The position numbers were made by a program, and so were the translations under genes. This document shows, one piece after another, positions 57,968-58,955 of a stretch of DNA of 58,955 bases (positions are counted from its first letter, which is position 1; each line of letters starts with the position of its first letter). Below the pieces are notes generated by a model. That model saw nothing but the letters and a program-made list of their open reading frames with translations, searched no databases and was not told where the DNA came from. The DNA lies in contig JAUQXK010000104.1 in the NCBI GenBank assembly GCA_030834695.1, positions 1 to 58,955 of the forward strand. The letters are read 5' to 3'. Origin of the DNA: Desulfobacterales bacterium (GTDB lineage: Bacteria > Desulfobacterota > Desulfobacteria > Desulfobacterales > SpSt-501).

Positions 57968-58690
57968 ATGGTTTTAATGGGAAGCAAAGAAATGGAGCCA
58001 TCACGAAAAAGAGGAATTACTGATCTCGACGTTCGCCATTTTATTTATAGGACGTTTGTCGGAACATCCCGTCCGCCGACAACCCTCGAAACGGCGGATC
58101 ATTTCAAAATCACCATAGCCGCCGTGGAAAGCGCCTATGAACGGTTGGCGAGCGCCCATCAAATCGCGCTCGCTCCTGGATCTCATGCCATCTGGATGGC
58201 CCACCCGTTTTCAGGTCTACCAACGAACTATGTGACCGGAGTTGAAAATAAACGGTATTGGGGGAACTGAGTGTGGGATATCCTCGGTATCTCTGCCATA
58301 CTGGGTAAAGATGCCGTAGGGTACACCCCGTGCGGGTGTGGAGAGTGCCACGAGAAGCTCGACCTTGTGATTCGTTTAGGCCAGCCGATGAATTCAGATT
58401 GGCTTGTTCACTTCGTGGTTCCTGCAGTGCGGTTTTGGGAAAACATCGGCTATACCTGAGCAACAATTCTCGCCTTCAGGTCGAAGGATCATCTTGATGC
58501 GTGGTTATTACGACGGAATCTGGCAGCAGGATATGTGATGCCAATACAAACATGTTGGGAGCTTGCTCAGAGCTGGTATTCAGGCCGTCTTGATCATGAT
58601 TGGCAGCGCCCCGATCAAACAAAGATTCAACAGCTTTTTGACAAAATTGGGCTCAAGGGAACATTTTGGGATCTTGGCAGGACAGCCTGA
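57968..58690 (+). CDS. MerB-like (alkylmercury lyase family) protein with two UGA-encoded selenocysteines
   Basis: One frame of 240 residues if TGA at 58268 and 58457 is read as selenocysteine; it ends at TGA 58688. Residues 10-95 form the winged-helix-like N-terminus of MerB (DLDVRHFIYRTFVGTS, TTLETADHFKITIAAVESAY). The core runs ENKRYWGN-U-VWDILGISAILGKDA, TPCGCGECHEKL, VHFVVPAVRFWENIGYT-U-ATILAFRSKDHLDAW, QTCWELAQSWYSGRL. Counting from ATG 57968, U101, D104, C122 and U164 match C96, D99, C117 and C159 of plasmid R831b MerB with identical spacing. MerB splits the carbon-mercury bond by protonation through these residues. Internal ATGs at 57977 and 57992 are alternative starts. A pseudogene is the alternative, but stops falling exactly on both catalytic cysteines argue strongly against it. 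No merA, merR or merP is near. Confidence 0.9.
58268..58293 (+). promoter_or_regulatory. possible SECIS after the first UGA of the MerB-like gene
   Basis: UGA at 58268, then GGGAUA (58275-58280) pairing with UAUCUC (58288-58293) around a UCCUCGG loop. The loop has the two guanines but not in the typical first positions, so this is weaker than the second element. Confidence 0.4.
58457..58487 (+). promoter_or_regulatory. SECIS element after the second UGA of the MerB-like gene
   Basis: UGA at 58457-58459, then 13 bases, stem CCUUC (58473-58477), loop AGGUC, stem GAAGG (58483-58487). The GGU begins 19 bases after UGA. The loop is practically that of the E. coli fdhF SECIS, in which GGU begins about 18 bases after UGA. 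Confidence 0.8.
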
Positions 58691-58955
58691 TTCGAATATC
58701 CAATTAACCTTCAATTTGGGTTTGACATGGGTGAGCCAACAGGGAATAGAGTAGGATATGCCAAACTAATCTGCTATGATTTTATATTGTTGGATACTTT
58801 AAATTTATCCGACGAAATCACCGAACGGCCATTTCTGAAATTGTTTCCGCGAATCGCATTAGCCTGTTGCCCCAAGAACCCACCAACGTCTGAACAAATC
58901 TGCAATTCCCCGAATCGATACCTTTGATCTGCTAAACCAACCCCGCCTTCAGCCC
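58691..58955. other. terminal AT-rich stretch without a recognisable gene
   Basis: 265 bases to the window edge. An open frame at 58727-58927 has no ribosome site and no family resemblance. Nothing else seen. Confidence 0.4.

Noticed and set aside
58271-58459. A separate small gene starting at GTG 58271
   Set aside because: It has no ribosome site, starts directly after the first UGA and is the middle of the MerB-like frame.
58727-58927. 66-codon frame near the window end
   Set aside because: No ribosome site, unlikely composition and no recognisable motif.

Overview
The window reads as a 59-kb piece of a GC-rich anaerobe chromosome, most likely a sulfate-reducing or syntrophic member of the Desulfobacterota. 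This is inferred from the gene families, not from a marker gene. They include Hdr-type electron-transfer proteins, BcrA/BcrD/HgdC-type ATPases, a B12-dependent acyl-CoA mutase, TRAP and tripartite tricarboxylate transporters, a selenium-type molybdenum hydroxylase set, and genes with UGA decoded as selenocysteine. No rRNA, tRNA, CRISPR array or intact insertion sequence was seen.

Layout. 1-5.0 kb: a truncated TRAP permease and an enoyl-CoA hydratase face an acyl-CoA carboxylase beta subunit and an acyl-CoA dehydrogenase. 5.3-11.2 kb: a QueG-like Fe-S protein, a TctCBA tricarboxylate-type uptake system and an amidohydrolase. 11.5-24.9 kb: a long plus-strand catabolic run with a class III CoA-transferase, GntR regulator, two-subunit B12 acyl-CoA mutase, HyuA/HyuB-like proteins, PaaK-like CoA ligase and three-subunit molybdenum hydroxylase. 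25-34 kb: cofactor maturation genes (MocA-like, YqeB, YqeC, XdhC) interleaved with a TRAP DctPQM system, a transglutaminase-like protein and an MFS carrier. 34-36.7 kb: a DUF6125-like protein, two acyl-CoA dehydratase/benzoyl-CoA reductase-type activases and a ferredoxin. 36.8-42.6 kb (minus): an Hdr-like module whose HdrD-like subunit has an in-frame UGA followed by a SECIS-like hairpin. 42.8-52.5 kb: mostly housekeeping or general genes (ABC ATPase, CinA, hydrolases, rRNA methyltransferase, deacetylase-fold protein, M48 protease, DUF898 protein). 52.6-58.7 kb: small, secreted and broken genes in partly AT-rich DNA, ending with a MerB-like (organomercurial lyase fold) gene.

The main discovery is at 57968-58690. 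One continuous frame with two internal UGA codons encodes a MerB-like protein in which both catalytic cysteines (C96 and C159 of classical MerB) fall exactly on UGA, 63 codons apart as in MerB. The Asp99 and Cys117 equivalents also fall at the exact expected offsets. The second UGA is followed by a near-canonical bacterial SECIS hairpin. With the HdrD-like selenoprotein and the YqeB/YqeC-type hydroxylase genes, selenium is a recurring theme of the window.

Working together (inference): an imported organic acid would be CoA-activated by the CoA-transferase or ligase, hydroxylated by the Mo/Se enzyme, rearranged by the divergent mutase and drained through acyl-CoA dehydrogenase, hydratase and carboxylase steps. 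The Hdr module, activases and ferredoxin would handle low-potential electrons. Two near-identical promoter/operator sites, at 5.07 kb and 11.36 kb, suggest the GntR protein links the two catabolic blocks. A family of short quasi-repeat elements sits in at least eleven gene junctions and is unexplained.
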